A DNA stretch of 64,000 nucleotides, from assembly GCA_024707145.1 (NCBI GenBank), contig JANQAI010000005.1, forward strand, positions 868,001-932,000, in the 5' to 3' direction. Made by a program: the position numbers and the translations under genes. Under the pieces are notes generated by a model that had not been told where the DNA came from, did no database searches, and saw nothing but the letters and a program-made list of their open reading frames with translations. Source of the stretch: Magnetospirillum sp. (GTDB taxonomy: Bacteria; Pseudomonadota; Alphaproteobacteria; Rhodospirillales; Magnetospirillaceae). The first letter of the stretch is position 1. The number at the start of each line of letters is the position of its first letter. Positions 48,478 through 55,959 of this stretch are shown one piece after another.

Positions 48478-49094
48478 CGGCGCGGCACCGGAACGGAAGC
48501 TTGCGAAAGGTCGGCGACGAAACGGGAAAATAGGCCGGCGGCGGAGCGGCTCAAGGCGGCCACCGCCGCTTCCGGCCCGGCGCCCTGGACCGGACGTTCG
48601 TCAGAATAGGTTTGCAGCAGCACCAGTTGTCCGTCGCGGGCCGACACCACGGCCAATTGCAGCTTCACCGCCACGATGCCGCGGGCCGGCACGTACTCGA
48701 AGCGGGACAGCCGCCCGCGCACCGTCCATTCGGGTGGCACCCGCAGATCGGGGGTGACCACCTGCTCGGCCGTATGGGCGTCGCGCAAGGTTTCGGCCAG
48801 GGATTGCTGCAGGGCGGTGGCGGGGGCGTCGCTCCACAAATCGTAGGGATAGCGGGCCAGCGCCCCGTCCGTCTGCTGGTAGGCCAGCCCGCGCTCGCTC
48901 AGCACCCCGTCCACGTCCAGCCGGCTCACCTCCAGCACCCCGGGCAGCACCGGCCGGGCCAGCGCGCGCACCTGCGGCACCGCCTCCAGCCGATAGAAAT
49001 TATCCCGCGGCGGCGCCGGCGACGCGCAGCCTGCCAGGGCAGCGGCGAGGACGGCCGAGGCGAAGATATGACGCGGATGGACACGGATGGACAC
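48474..49094 (-). CDS. ABC-type transport auxiliary lipoprotein (PqiC/DUF330-like)
   Basis: About 206 residues: a hydrophobic segment HIFASAVLAAALAGC with the lipobox LAGC, then a mature domain with NFYRLEAVPQVRALARPVLP, YLWS-like YPYDLWSDAP and a beta-rich C-terminus, as in the PqiC-like auxiliary lipoproteins that accompany MCE transporters. It probably docks the transporter to the outer membrane. The start is uncertain: GTG at 49094 gives the most compact signal, but the frame is open to ATGs at 49154 and 49175, and all lie in a repeat with no ribosome binding site. Confidence 0.82.
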   Translation of the reverse strand: MSIRVHPRHIFASAVLAAALAGCASPAPPRDNFYRLEAVPQVRALARPVLPGVLEVSRLDVDGVLSERGLAYQQTDGALARYPYDLWSDAPATALQQSLAETLRDAHTAEQVVTPDLRVPPEWTVRGRLSRFEYVPARGIVAVKLQLAVVSARDGQLVLLQTYSDERPVQGAGPEAAVAALSRSAAGLFSRFVADLSQASVPVPRR

Positions 49095-49170
49095 GGATGG
49101 ACGCGGCCGCAAGGCGACCGAGGCGTGGGCGATATTATTCTTATCCGAGTTCATCCGTGTCCATCCGTGT
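49081..49170. repeat. ATCCGTGTCC tandem and inverted repeat at the lipoprotein start
   Basis: ACACGGATGGACACGGATGG (49081-49100) is the reverse complement, with one mismatch, of TCATCCGTGTCCATCCGTGT (49151-49170). Each arm is a tandem ten-base unit (ACGGATGGAC). The two arms could form a large hairpin that spans the possible start codons of the lipoprotein gene. Confidence 0.8.
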
Positions 49171-49182
49171 CCCAAAATCCGC

Positions 49183-50145
49183 TCACCGCCGTCCCGGCGC
49201 CTCTTCCCGCGGCTTGGTGCCGCCGATCAGGACGCCGGGGTTCTCGCGCAGCTGGCGGCTGAATTCATTGAAGTTGCGGCTGGTGCTTTCCAGGTTGTAG
49301 GTCACCGAGTCGATGTTGCGCGCCACGCTTTGCAGGGTATAGCGCAGATCCTTCAGGCTGGCCTCGACGGTGGGGCCGTTCTTTTCCACCGCCTTGTCCA
49401 GCGCCGTCAACACCGCGTCCACCTTGCGGCGGCTGTCCTGCAGGCCGGCGGTCAGCGCCTCCACGTTGGCGATGGTCTGGCTCATCTTCTGGGCGTTGGC
49501 CTCGTTCAGCACCTGGCCCGACAGGGTGCCGGTCATCCTTTGGACGTCGGCGGTGATGCGCGGGGTCTTGGCCGCCAGATCGGTGCTGATGGCCATCAGA
49601 TTGGCCAGCAGGTCGGGCGCCTGCTTCTCCAGCATCGCGCCCAGGCTGTCGACCCGCTGGTTGATGTTGGCCAGCAGGGGCATCAGTCCCTGCTGGTTCA
49701 GCACCGCCACCTGGCCGGCCATGTCGTTCATCACCGCGAAGATGTTGGCCGCCGGGCCGCCGGGAATCTGCGAGCCGGGCGCCAGCATCTTCTCGGAGGC
49801 GCCGCCCTTGATGTCCACCGTCATGGCCGACAGGATGCCCGAGGCGGCCACGCGGGCCACCGAGCCCTCGGGGATGGGCCAGCTTTCCCGCACCGACATG
49901 ACCACGCGGAAGCTGGTGCGGCCCTCGGCGCGCAGCGGCACGATGTCCTCCACCTGGCCGACGACGAAGCCCTCGTAGGTGACCTTGGTGCCGTATTTCA
50001 CGCCTTGCACGTTGGCCAGGTGGGTGATGTAGGTGTCGGTGGAGCCGGTGCGGCCGGTGAGCAGGGCGACCACCACCAGCAGGGCCGCCAGCATGCCCAC
50101 CACGAAACCGCCGACGATCACGTAGTTGATGCGCACGTCCCTCAT
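49183..50145 (-). CDS. mlaD: MlaD-like MCE-domain protein
   Basis: A 320-residue periplasmic protein anchored by one N-terminal helix (about residues 8-30, YVIVGGFVVGMLAALLVVVA). A single MCE domain (about 38-115) has ANVQGVKYGTKVTYEGFVVG and GSVARVAASGILSAMTVDI. A long helical region follows (about 150-300), typical of MCE proteins that form a hexameric lipid tunnel. The ATG overlaps the mlaF stop. It belongs to the mlaE-mlaF-mlaD core and should bind phospholipid in the periplasm. Confidence 0.93.
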   Translation of the reverse strand: MRDVRINYVIVGGFVVGMLAALLVVVALLTGRTGSTDTYITHLANVQGVKYGTKVTYEGFVVGQVEDIVPLRAEGRTSFRVVMSVRESWPIPEGSVARVAASGILSAMTVDIKGGASEKMLAPGSQIPGGPAANIFAVMNDMAGQVAVLNQQGLMPLLANINQRVDSLGAMLEKQAPDLLANLMAISTDLAAKTPRITADVQRMTGTLSGQVLNEANAQKMSQTIANVEALTAGLQDSRRKVDAVLTALDKAVEKNGPTVEASLKDLRYTLQSVARNIDSVTYNLESTSRNFNEFSRQLRENPGVLIGGTKPREEAPGRR

Positions 50146-50975
50146 ATCGGCTTCCCCTGGGGCTCGTCCTCGTCCCCTTCCTTGATTCCCATCAGCCGGC
50201 GCAGGTAGGCGTCGGGGTCCACCTCGGCCTCCTCGGTGCGGCGGTTCAACAGATTCTGGATGCGCTCGTTGGGCGAGGCGCGGATGGCGTCCACCGATCC
50301 CAACGCCAACACCTCGCCCTTGTCCAGCACGCAGATACGGTCGGCGATCTTGAACGCCGAGTCGAGGTCGTGGGTGACCACCACGATGCTCATGCCCATG
50401 GCGTCGCGCAGGCGCAGGATCAGGTCGTCGATGCTGGCCGCCACCACCGGGTCCAGGCCGGCCGAGGGCTCGTCGCAGAACAGCAGCTTGGGGTCCATGA
50501 CGATGGCCCGCGCCAGGGCGGCGCGCTTGATCATGCCGCCCGACAGCTCCGACGGCATCAGGTCGGCGAAGCCGGCCAGGCTCACCACCTCCAGCTTCAG
50601 GCGGGTGACGATGCCGATGGTGGTTTCGTCCAGGCTGGTGTGCTCGCGCAAGGGCAGGGCGATATTGTCGCCCACGCTCATGCTGGAGAACAGGGCGCCG
50701 GACTGGAACGCCACTCCCATGCGGGTGCGCAGTTCCTGCTTGGCCAGCGGGTCGATGGCGTTGATGTCCTGGCCCAGCAGCCGCACCGTGCCGCTGCTGG
50801 GGCGCAGCAGGCCCAGCAGGTGGTTGAGCAGGGTGGTCTTGCCCGAGCCCGATCCACCCATGATCACGAAGATCTCGCCCTCGCGCACCTCCAGCGACAC
50901 GTTCTTGAGGATGTGGCGGGGACCGTAATAGGTCTGGAGGTTCCTCACCTCGATGGAATTGCTGTCGCCGGTCAT
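50142..50975 (-). CDS. mlaF: MlaF-like ABC transporter ATPase
   Basis: A 277-residue ATPase. Walker A is GGSGSGKTT, the Q loop lies in VAFQSGALFSSMSV, the signature is LSGGM, and Walker B is LLFCDEPSAGLDP, followed by the H-loop histidine in VVVTHDLD. The LSGGMIKRAALARAI form is characteristic of MlaF/MKL ATPases. It powers lipid movement with the MlaE permease. The start overlaps mlaE and the stop overlaps mlaD, both as ATGA. Confidence 0.96.
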   Translation of the reverse strand: MTGDSNSIEVRNLQTYYGPRHILKNVSLEVREGEIFVIMGGSGSGKTTLLNHLLGLLRPSSGTVRLLGQDINAIDPLAKQELRTRMGVAFQSGALFSSMSVGDNIALPLREHTSLDETTIGIVTRLKLEVVSLAGFADLMPSELSGGMIKRAALARAIVMDPKLLFCDEPSAGLDPVVAASIDDLILRLRDAMGMSIVVVTHDLDSAFKIADRICVLDKGEVLALGSVDAIRASPNERIQNLLNRRTEEAEVDPDAYLRRLMGIKEGDEDEPQGKPI

Positions 50976-51773
50976 CGCGTCACCATGAAGGCGAACACCA
51001 TGTCGGTGATGATGATGGCCGAGATGGCGTGCACCACCGAGCGGGTGGTCATGCGGCCCACGCCCTCGGCGCCGCCCGATACCGAGGCGCCGTTGACCAC
51101 GCCGACGATGGTGATCAAGGCGGCGAAGATGGAGCTTTTCGCCAGGCCGTGCATGAAGTCGTTGAGCCGCAGGATGGTCAGCAGGCTCGTCGCCATAGGC
51201 GGCCAGCGAGGTCTGCAACTGGGCCGAGACGTACAGGCCGGCCGCCAGCAGGCTGACCAGGTCGGCCCACAGGGTCAGCAGCGGCATCATCACCGCCATG
51301 GCCACCAGCGGCGGCACCACCAGGAAGCGCACCGGCGAGATGCCCATGACGATAAGCGCGTCGATTTCCTGGTTGATGCGCATGGTGCCCAGCCGGGCGG
51401 CCAGGGCCGAGCCCGAGCGCCCGGCCACCAGGATACCGGTGATCAGCGGCGAGAACTCGCGCACGGTGGATAATGCGATGCCCAGCGTCACCCGGCTCTC
51501 GGCGCCGAAGGTGCGCAGCGTGTAGATGCCCTGGATGGCCAGCATCAGCCCGATGGTACCGGCCAGCACGGTGATGATGGGCAGGGCGTTGATGCCGATC
51601 TCCATGGCCTGGCCGACGATGGGCGCCATCTTCACCGGCTGCTTGCGGGCGCGGCCGGCCAGCAGGCACCATAGCGCCTCGCCCAGCAGGCTGGCGGCGA
51701 AGCCGAATTCCTCGACGGCGCGGATGGTGGCGCGGCCGATGCGGTCGAGCAAGGCGGGTATTCGGGCAGGCAT
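50972..51773 (-). pseudogene. mlaE: MlaE-like permease, frameshifted by one base
   Basis: The restored permease has 266 residues and about five membrane helices, with GTIGLMLAIQGIYTLRTFGA, the conserved cytoplasmic EQ-loop region INQEIDALIVMGISPVRFLV, and ITIVGVVNGASVSGGAEGVG. The frame breaks at GAGCCTGC (complement near 51183-51190) after AAYGDE. Removing one C yields ELLTILRLNDFMHGLAKSSI and an open frame to a stop that overlaps mlaF. As written, upstream translation would run into the mlaF frame. If the break is real the transporter would be inactive. Confidence 0.87.
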
Positions 51774-51780
51774 GGCGATC

Positions 51781-52107
51781 TCAGCCGGCGAGGGCGGCCT
51801 CGACAGAGTCTGCCAAAGTGAAGACCTTGTCCAGCCGCGCCAGCTGCAGCACCCGCAGTACCGGCTGGCTGACCGCCACCAGCACGAAGCGGGTCGCGTT
51901 CTTGCGGGCCATCTGGTAGGCCTCAACCAGGCTGGCGATGCCCGAGCTGTCGATGTAGACGACGCGGGCCAGGTCCACCAGCACGTCGCGGCGGGCGAAC
52001 ATCAGGTCCATGAGCTGGCGCCGCACGTTGGGCGAATACTGCAGGTCGATTTCGCCGGCCAGCGCCACCACCACGGCGCCCCCGGTTTCGTGGGTTTCCA
52101 TCTTCAT
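51781..52107 (-). CDS. STAS-domain protein (anti-sigma antagonist / MlaB-like)
   Basis: A 108-residue single STAS domain. The phosphorylation loop is VVYIDSSGIASL, with Ser54 and Ser55 after Asp53, as in SpoIIAA/RsbV antagonists. It starts inside the stop of the RsbW-like kinase gene (ATGA) and ends seven bases before mlaE. In enterobacteria MlaB is a STAS protein that binds MlaF, so this protein could serve as RsbV to the upstream kinase, as MlaB to the downstream transporter, or both. Confidence 0.93.
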   Translation of the reverse strand: MKMETHETGGAVVVALAGEIDLQYSPNVRRQLMDLMFARRDVLVDLARVVYIDSSGIASLVEAYQMARKNATRFVLVAVSQPVLRVLQLARLDKVFTLADSVEAALAG

Positions 52108-52529
52108 GAGTCACCGATCCGCTTGACCATCTGCAACATGTTCCCGGCGCCGGGAGGCGGGGCGACGAAGGCCACCTCGTCCATCACCGAACGGATGATA
52201 TGGGTGCCCAGGCCGCCGGGACGGACGTCGTCCAGCGCGCGCGGCGCCACCTTGGCGAGGTCCACCGGGGCGGCGAAGTCGATCAGCCGCACCACCAGCC
52301 GGTGGTCGCTACGGTCCAACTGCACGACGATGTCGCCGGCGGCGCCGCCATAGGCGTGGCGGATGATGTTCTGGCAGGCCTCGTCCACCGCCAGCACCAC
52401 GTCGTGCACGGTGGGTTCGGGGCAGCCCAGCCGGATAGCGGTCTCGGCCACGGCGCGGCGGATGTCGCACAACCGGTCGGGGCGGGCGGGAAACAGGCGG
52501 TCCAGGGCGCAGGGGTGCTGGCCGGTCAT
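52104..52529 (-). CDS. RsbW-like anti-sigma factor serine kinase (GHKL ATPase)
   Basis: A 141-residue HATPase_c protein. The N box is VDEACQNIIRHAYGG, and a glycine-rich lid follows (DVRPGGLGTHIIRSVMDEV). Size and motifs are those of SpoIIAB/RsbW kinases, which phosphorylate a STAS partner on serine and bind either that partner or another target. Both ends overlap neighbours as ATGA: the phosphatase upstream and the STAS gene downstream. No sigma factor gene is nearby, so the protein it controls is open. Confidence 0.93.
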   Translation of the reverse strand: MTGQHPCALDRLFPARPDRLCDIRRAVAETAIRLGCPEPTVHDVVLAVDEACQNIIRHAYGGAAGDIVVQLDRSDHRLVVRLIDFAAPVDLAKVAPRALDDVRPGGLGTHIIRSVMDEVAFVAPPPGAGNMLQMVKRIGDS

Positions 52530-53794
52530 GCCAAATCCTCCACCGCCAGCAGGGTGACGTCGTCGCGCAGCGCGGCGCCGTCCTCGGCGATGGCGCCGAT
52601 CACCGCCGCCAGCCGTTCCGGTGCCGAAAGGCCGCCATGGCGTGCCAGCAGCGCCTGCACTCCCTCGCTTCCCAGCATGCGCCCGTCCTCGCCCATGGCC
52701 TCGGTCAGCCCGTCGGTGAACAGATAGAGTGTCCCGCCATCCAGGTCGACCGCGCTCTCGGGACAACCGCCGCGAAATAGGCTTGGGTCGATGCCCAAAG
52801 GGGGCATGCCGCCCTCGATCCGCTCCGGCGAACCGCCGCGGTCCAGCAGCGGCGGCTCGTGCCCGGCATTGGACAGCACGACCCGGCCGCTCGCTTGGTC
52901 CAGCACGCCGGCCACCATGGTGACGAACATGCCGGCCGAGCCGGTCTCGGCCAGCTCGGAATCGATGGCGGCCAGCAGAGCGCCCGGGCCGTCCAGACGC
53001 TTGGCCAGGCAGCGGAACAGGCTGGCGGTCTTGGCCATCAGCAGAGCGGCGTTCATGCCCTTGCCCGACACGTCGGCGATGGCGAAGGCCAGCCGCCCGC
53101 CCGGCAGTTCGACCACGTCGAAGAAGTCGCCCGAGACGCCGCGGGCCGGCAGGTTGACGCCGTGGATGGGGAAGCCGGCGTCGCGGGGTGGCGGCAGCAT
53201 GGCGCGCTGGATGTCGGCGGCCAGCGCCAGTTCGCGCTGCAACGCCTGCTGCTCGGCCATGGCGGCGGCCTGGCGGGCGTTGATCAAGGCCAGCGCCGCC
53301 GAGGCGGCCAAGGCCTGGAGGATGCGGCGGTCGGCGTCGTCGAAACTGGCGCCGCCGCGCTTGTTGAACAACTCGATGGCGCCGACGCGCTCGTCGCGCA
53401 CGGACATGGGGGCGCACAGTACGCTGCGGGTGCTGAAGCCGGTGGCGTTGTCGACCCGCTGGGTGAAGTCGGGGTCGGCGCCGGTGTCCTTGACCAGTTG
53501 CGGCCGGTTGCGCAGCACTGCCCGCCAGACGATGCCGTCGCCCCTGGGCAGCCGCAGGCCGGTGACGTCGGCGGGGCCGAAACAGGTGCGGCACACCAAC
53601 TCGCCGGTGTCGCCGTCCATCAGGAACAGCGATGCCGCTTCGGCTCCCATGCGGGTGGCGATGCGGCTCAAACCCACCCGCAGGGTTTCCTCGATGTCGC
53701 GCGAACGGGCGAAATCCGCCGTCATCTCGGCGATCAGATCCAGATCGTCGGCCAGACCCGCCGACAGGACGGCGCTGTGATGCTGGTGGCTCAT
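52526..53794 (-). CDS. GAF-PP2C (SpoIIE/RsbU-type) serine phosphatase
   Basis: A 422-residue cytoplasmic phosphatase. An N-terminal GAF domain (about residues 25-165, with ASLFLMDGDTGELVCRTCFG) would sense a small ligand. After a helical linker the PP2C domain shows GVSGDFFDVVELPGGRLAFA, ADVSGKGMNAALLMAK and LYLFTDGLTEA, keeping the metal-binding aspartates. It should dephosphorylate the STAS protein encoded two genes downstream. The gene is 57 bases after proC and heads the coupled chain down to DedA. Confidence 0.94.
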   Translation of the reverse strand: MSHQHHSAVLSAGLADDLDLIAEMTADFARSRDIEETLRVGLSRIATRMGAEAASLFLMDGDTGELVCRTCFGPADVTGLRLPRGDGIVWRAVLRNRPQLVKDTGADPDFTQRVDNATGFSTRSVLCAPMSVRDERVGAIELFNKRGGASFDDADRRILQALAASAALALINARQAAAMAEQQALQRELALAADIQRAMLPPPRDAGFPIHGVNLPARGVSGDFFDVVELPGGRLAFAIADVSGKGMNAALLMAKTASLFRCLAKRLDGPGALLAAIDSELAETGSAGMFVTMVAGVLDQASGRVVLSNAGHEPPLLDRGGSPERIEGGMPPLGIDPSLFRGGCPESAVDLDGGTLYLFTDGLTEAMGEDGRMLGSEGVQALLARHGGLSAPERLAAVIGAIAEDGAALRDDVTLLAVEDLA

Positions 53795-53851
53795 GGCGGG
53801 ATGATGCGCCCGAACGCGGCAGGCAACAACCCTTTCGCGCCGGCTAGACGA

Positions 53852-54655
53852 TCAGCCCGCCAGCTCCTTGCCGCGCCGCGTTGCCGCCGCCACCGCCTCG
53901 GTCATCAGTTCCTGGAAGCCCTTGCCTTCGGCCATCAGCACCGCCAGCGCGGCTGCCGTGGTGCCGCCCGGACTGGTGACGTTGACGCGAAGCTGTTCCG
54001 AGCTTTCCGGCGACTGCTTCAGCAGCTGCCCCGATCCCCACACGGTGGCACGGGCCAGCTTGGTGGACAGTTCGGCCGGAAGGCCGGCGGCGGCGCCCGC
54101 CTTGGCCATCACCTCGGCCAACAGGAAGACGTAGGCCGGGCCCGAGCCGGACACGGCGGTGACCGCGTCCATCAGGCCCTCGTCCTCGATCCAGGCCACC
54201 TCGCCCACCGCTTCCAGCAGCACCTGGCAAGCGGCGCGGCGGGCGGCGTCCACACGCGCGTTGGCGACGCAGACGGTGATGCCGGCCTGCACGGCGGCGG
54301 GCGTGTTGGGCATGGCGCGGACGAGGGCGACGTTGCCCAGCAGCCCCTCGAAGAAACCCAGCTTCTTGCCGGCGGCGATGGACAGGAACACGCCGGATTT
54401 GTACCCGGCATAGGCGGGGGCGATGTCGGCCATGACCTGGGGCTTGACCGCCAGCACCACCACGTCGGGGGTGAAGGCGCGGTCGATGGCATCGGCCTTG
54501 TCCACCACGGTCACGCCCTTGGGGGCGAAGGCGTCGCGGGCGGCGGTGCCGGGCTCCACCACCACGATGCCGGCGGGGTCGATGCCCCGTTCCAGCCAGC
54601 CCGCCAGCATGGCGGAACCCATCTTGCCACAGCCAACCAGCAATACTCGGGTCAC
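53852..54655 (-). CDS. proC: pyrroline-5-carboxylate reductase
   Basis: A 267-residue NADPH enzyme for the last step of proline synthesis. The Rossmann loop is LLVGCGKMGSAML, and the family pattern ELRVNVTSPGGTTAAAL lies near the C-terminus. I chose the GTG at 54655, which has AGAGGA about eight bases upstream and gives the usual MTRVLLVG start; an ATG at 54703 would add 16 residues. Position between a ybjN-like gene and the partner-switching genes does not bear on its role. Confidence 0.96.
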   Translation of the reverse strand: MTRVLLVGCGKMGSAMLAGWLERGIDPAGIVVVEPGTAARDAFAPKGVTVVDKADAIDRAFTPDVVVLAVKPQVMADIAPAYAGYKSGVFLSIAAGKKLGFFEGLLGNVALVRAMPNTPAAVQAGITVCVANARVDAARRAACQVLLEAVGEVAWIEDEGLMDAVTAVSGSGPAYVFLLAEVMAKAGAAAGLPAELSTKLARATVWGSGQLLKQSPESSEQLRVNVTSPGGTTAAALAVLMAEGKGFQELMTEAVAAATRRGKELAG

Positions 54656-54743
54656 GGCCAAGTCCTCTCGATCGGAAAACGAAGGACCGCATAAAAGACC
54701 CATCGTGGGCCGAGCGCAAGCCGGCTGACATGATAAAGAACGC

Positions 54744-54836
54744 TCATCCCGAGCGCAGGCGAGGGATCCCGTCCCGGCTTGGCGCTGACCGATGTGCCGG
54801 GACGGGATCCCTCGTCGCCAAAGCTCCTGGGGATGA
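54744..54836. repeat. nested palindromic intergenic repeat
   Basis: CGAGGGATCCCGTCCCGGC (54760-54778) pairs perfectly over 19 bases with GCCGGGACGGGATCCCTCG (54796-54814). The outer TCATCCC (54744-54750) pairs with GGGATGA (54830-54836). It is the same family as 19052-19154. It lies between proC and the ybjN-like gene. Confidence 0.85.
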
Positions 54837-54859
54837 CAGGGGGGGCGATGCGGCGAGGC

Positions 54860-55363
54860 CTACGCCTCGCCCACCGTATCCAGCAGCGAGGCGGCCACCG
54901 CTTCCTTGGCGGACTTGCCACCCCAGATGACGAACTGGAACGCCGGATAGAAGCGTTCGCATTCGGTGACGGCGATGTCCATCAGGTCCTCGATCTGCTC
55001 GGGCACGAAGCCGGCCGAGCCGCGCAGCAGTGAGGTGTGGCGGAACATGGGCACGCCTTCCTCTTCCCACAGACCGAAATGGCCCAGCCACATCTTTTCG
55101 TTGATGATGGCCAGCAATTCGAAGATGGGGCCACGCTTGATGTCGGGAACCTTCATGTCGAAGGCGCAGGTGAAATGCATGCCGCCCATGTCCTCGCGCC
55201 AGGCGAAGTAGAGCGAGTAATTGCACCAGCGGCCGGGCACCTCCACCGCCAGCTCCTCGTCGGAGCGCCGGTCGAAGGCCCAGTCATTTGCGGTAACGAA
55301 CTGCTCGACAATGTCGAGAGGGTTGATCGCGGTCTCTTCCTCATAGACGAGGGAAATCGACAT
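54860..55363 (-). CDS. YbjN-domain protein
   Basis: A 167-residue cytoplasmic protein from the ATG at 55363 (MSISLVYEEETAINPLDIVE), which has GGAGG upstream; an ATG at 55378 is possible. The conserved core includes WCNYSLYFAWREDMGGMHFT, NEKMWLGHFGLWEEEGVPMF and the EQIEDLMDIAVTECERFYPA helix. This is the alphaproteobacterial YbjN type, often placed next to proC and ubiK. YbjN proteins have a type III secretion chaperone-like fold and modulate stress responses in enterobacteria, but the role here is unknown. A large dyad lies 56 bases upstream. Confidence 0.88.
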   Translation of the reverse strand: MSISLVYEEETAINPLDIVEQFVTANDWAFDRRSDEELAVEVPGRWCNYSLYFAWREDMGGMHFTCAFDMKVPDIKRGPIFELLAIINEKMWLGHFGLWEEEGVPMFRHTSLLRGSAGFVPEQIEDLMDIAVTECERFYPAFQFVIWGGKSAKEAVAASLLDTVGEA

Positions 55364-55418
55364 GCCTTCGCCCTCCATGGCTGGGCTATCGCTTCGAGGG
55401 CCAGCCAGAACCTAAGGT

Positions 55419-55464
55419 TTGTGGCTAACCTACCCCCTGCGCACAAGCGGTAGACTAGCCACAA
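55419..55464. promoter_or_regulatory. long inverted repeat upstream of the YbjN-like gene
   Basis: TTGTGGCTAACCTACC (55419-55434) and GGTAGACTAGCCACAA (55449-55464) pair at 14 of 16 positions around a 14-base loop. It is less GC-rich than the surrounding DNA and sits in the 5' region of the ybjN-like gene, suggesting an operator or leader structure. Confidence 0.5.
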
Positions 55465-55605
55465 GAATCCCGGCGGCGCAAGGCATTATCCGCGCGCTAC
55501 TTCGCTTTTGTTGTGGATAAACGGCCGATGCGTGCTCCACCGATGGCTTATGCCATCCGAGAGGGTCGCAAGCATGACGTTGTTGTTACGTAATTCTGCG
55601 GATTC

Positions 55606-55878
55606 TCACGAAGACTTGCCCGCATCCGCCAGTTCGGCCAGCTTGGCCTCCAGTGCGGCGACGCGGGCCTCCAGGTCTTCCTGCTCGCTGCGGGCCTTGA
55701 TGGCGAGCGCCCGCACCGCCTCGAACTCGTCGCGCGGCACCATGTCGGCGCCGGCCATGAAGCGCTCGAACTGCTGGCGCACCAGCGCCTCCACCTCGGC
55801 CTTCAGCCCCGACAAAGCCCCCAGCGCGCCGCCGGCCATGCGGGCGAGATCGTCGAAGAAGGGGTTCTGGGTCTGCAT
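55606..55878 (-). CDS. ubiK: UbiK-family (BMFP) accessory protein
   Basis: A 90-residue helical protein: an amphipathic N-terminus (MQTQNPFFDDLARMAGGALG) followed by a linker and a C-terminal coiled coil (SEQEDLEARVAALEAKLAEL), the layout of the BMFP/YqiC family. UbiK assists aerobic ubiquinone synthesis with UbiJ in enterobacteria and induces membrane fusion in vitro. The start at 55878 gives the family N-terminus. In alphaproteobacteria it is usually encoded next to lgt and midA, and those genes lie a short way off here, beyond two inserted genes. Confidence 0.88.
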   Translation of the reverse strand: MQTQNPFFDDLARMAGGALGALSGLKAEVEALVRQQFERFMAGADMVPRDEFEAVRALAIKARSEQEDLEARVAALEAKLAELADAGKSS

Positions 55879-55959
55879 GGCGATGGCTCTTTGCTGGGAT
55901 GAGGCGGCAATATTATGGGGTGGCGCCCACGTTTTGCAAGGAAGCGGCACCTGATCGGC

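Noticed and set aside
52104..53794. A general stress sigma-factor operon
   Set aside because: The phosphatase, kinase and antagonist are present, but no sigma factor or PhyR/NepR-like gene is nearby and the operon continues directly into mla genes.
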